From the NCBI GenBank assembly GCA_038380435.1, contig JAWZYU010000011.1, positions 74,459,501 to 74,523,500 of the forward strand: a stretch of DNA of 64,000 nucleotides, written 5' to 3'. The translations under genes and the position numbers were made by a program. Source of the DNA: Ryuthela nishihirai (Eukaryota; Arthropoda; Arachnida; Araneae; Heptathelidae). A model generated the notes under the pieces. The model saw only the letters and a program-made list of their open reading frames with translations, did not search any database and was not told the DNA's origin. Shown here piece after piece: positions 63,650-64,000 of the stretch (its first letter is position 1; every line of letters starts with the position of its first letter).

Positions 63650-64000
63650 CAACACATTCTTGAATTGCAGAACTATTAGCTGTCTTGAACTCGGGTTTTA
63701 TGATAGAAGCACAATTGTTATAATGCAATATGGGATGGCAGAGAGGATATCATAGAAGGAATTTGGGGGAGGCACAGACAAGTCTCTGTGTAGCTACAAG
63801 GTTAGGAAAAGAGCGAATTAAAATGTTTAATCAAATAAATGTACAAAAGGGGTAAAAAAAAAGTATTATTGAATCTAAATCGCATACTGCTACAGATAAA
63901 GACAAAGAATATTAATTCAACACGGGGTGGAAGAAGGAAAAAAAATTGCAAAATTGAGGACAAGAGATCAAGCATATTAGGTATTGAAAGGGCCGAATTC
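63650..64000. other. No recognised feature to the window end
   Basis: Nothing recognised. Confidence 0.45.

Noticed and set aside
63990..64000. GAATTC at the last bases as a cloning-site end
   Set aside because: A six-base site at a window edge is not evidence of vector; no vector sequence is visible.

Overview
This is a repeat-dominated, AT-rich stretch of an animal nuclear genome, probably an invertebrate. The elements present (RTE-type and I/Jockey-type LINEs, Tc1-like elements, a THAP/P-element relative, a Harbinger fragment, Ty3/gypsy, tRNA-derived SINEs, satellites) fit an arthropod or similar metazoan; I cannot name the species. There are no operons, ribosome sites, bacterial genes or CRISPR arrays.

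The only convincing host gene is on the minus strand: two exons (15554-15358, then 11771-11603) that splice to 122 codons of a zinc-type medium-chain alcohol dehydrogenase-like protein with all expected zinc ligands. The rest would lie beyond position 1. Its 3.6-kb intron 1 and the DNA downstream are filled with transposon debris. Every other long reading frame is a decayed mobile element.

Layout. 0.1-7.9 kb: a very large inverted repeat (arms about 1.1 kb) whose left arm holds a Tc1-like element, itself split by an I/Jockey-like LINE, and whose centre holds an RTE endonuclease fragment and another Tc1 end. 8-26 kb: RTE LINE copies in both orientations, four tRNA-derived SINE families (called A-D here), a ~280-bp tandem/dispersed repeat, and the dehydrogenase exons. 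27.4-30.1 kb: a broken THAP9/P-element-like transposase. 32.8-40.5 kb: gypsy integrase, LINE ORF1 zinc knuckles, LINE RT/RNase H, a Harbinger fragment and the best-preserved RTE copy. 41.7-43.3 kb: a nearly complete Tc1-like element with recognisable inverted ends. 44-50 kb: SINEs, a palindromic MITE and a 30-bp minisatellite. 50.4-51.6 kb: a perfect 37-bp-arm palindrome, MITEs and a local duplication. 51.8-55.4 kb: satellite 1 (about 230 bp, 16 units). 55.4-62.7 kb: satellite 2 (about 365 bp, 19 units, higher-order structure, one SINE inserted). 62.7-64 kb: unannotated sequence with one more MITE.

Most notable: the RTE LINE and SINE family B share their last 28 bp at 21 positions, which suggests a LINE/SINE mobilisation pair; satellite 1 has an inverted copy of its core at its left edge; satellite 2 has a ~1.47-kb higher-order repeat; the palindromic MITEs show matched changes in both arms; and a nested-insertion history can be read in the 7.8-kb inverted repeat. 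All coordinates and identities were read by eye; boundaries of diverged repeats are approximate to about 10-30 bp.
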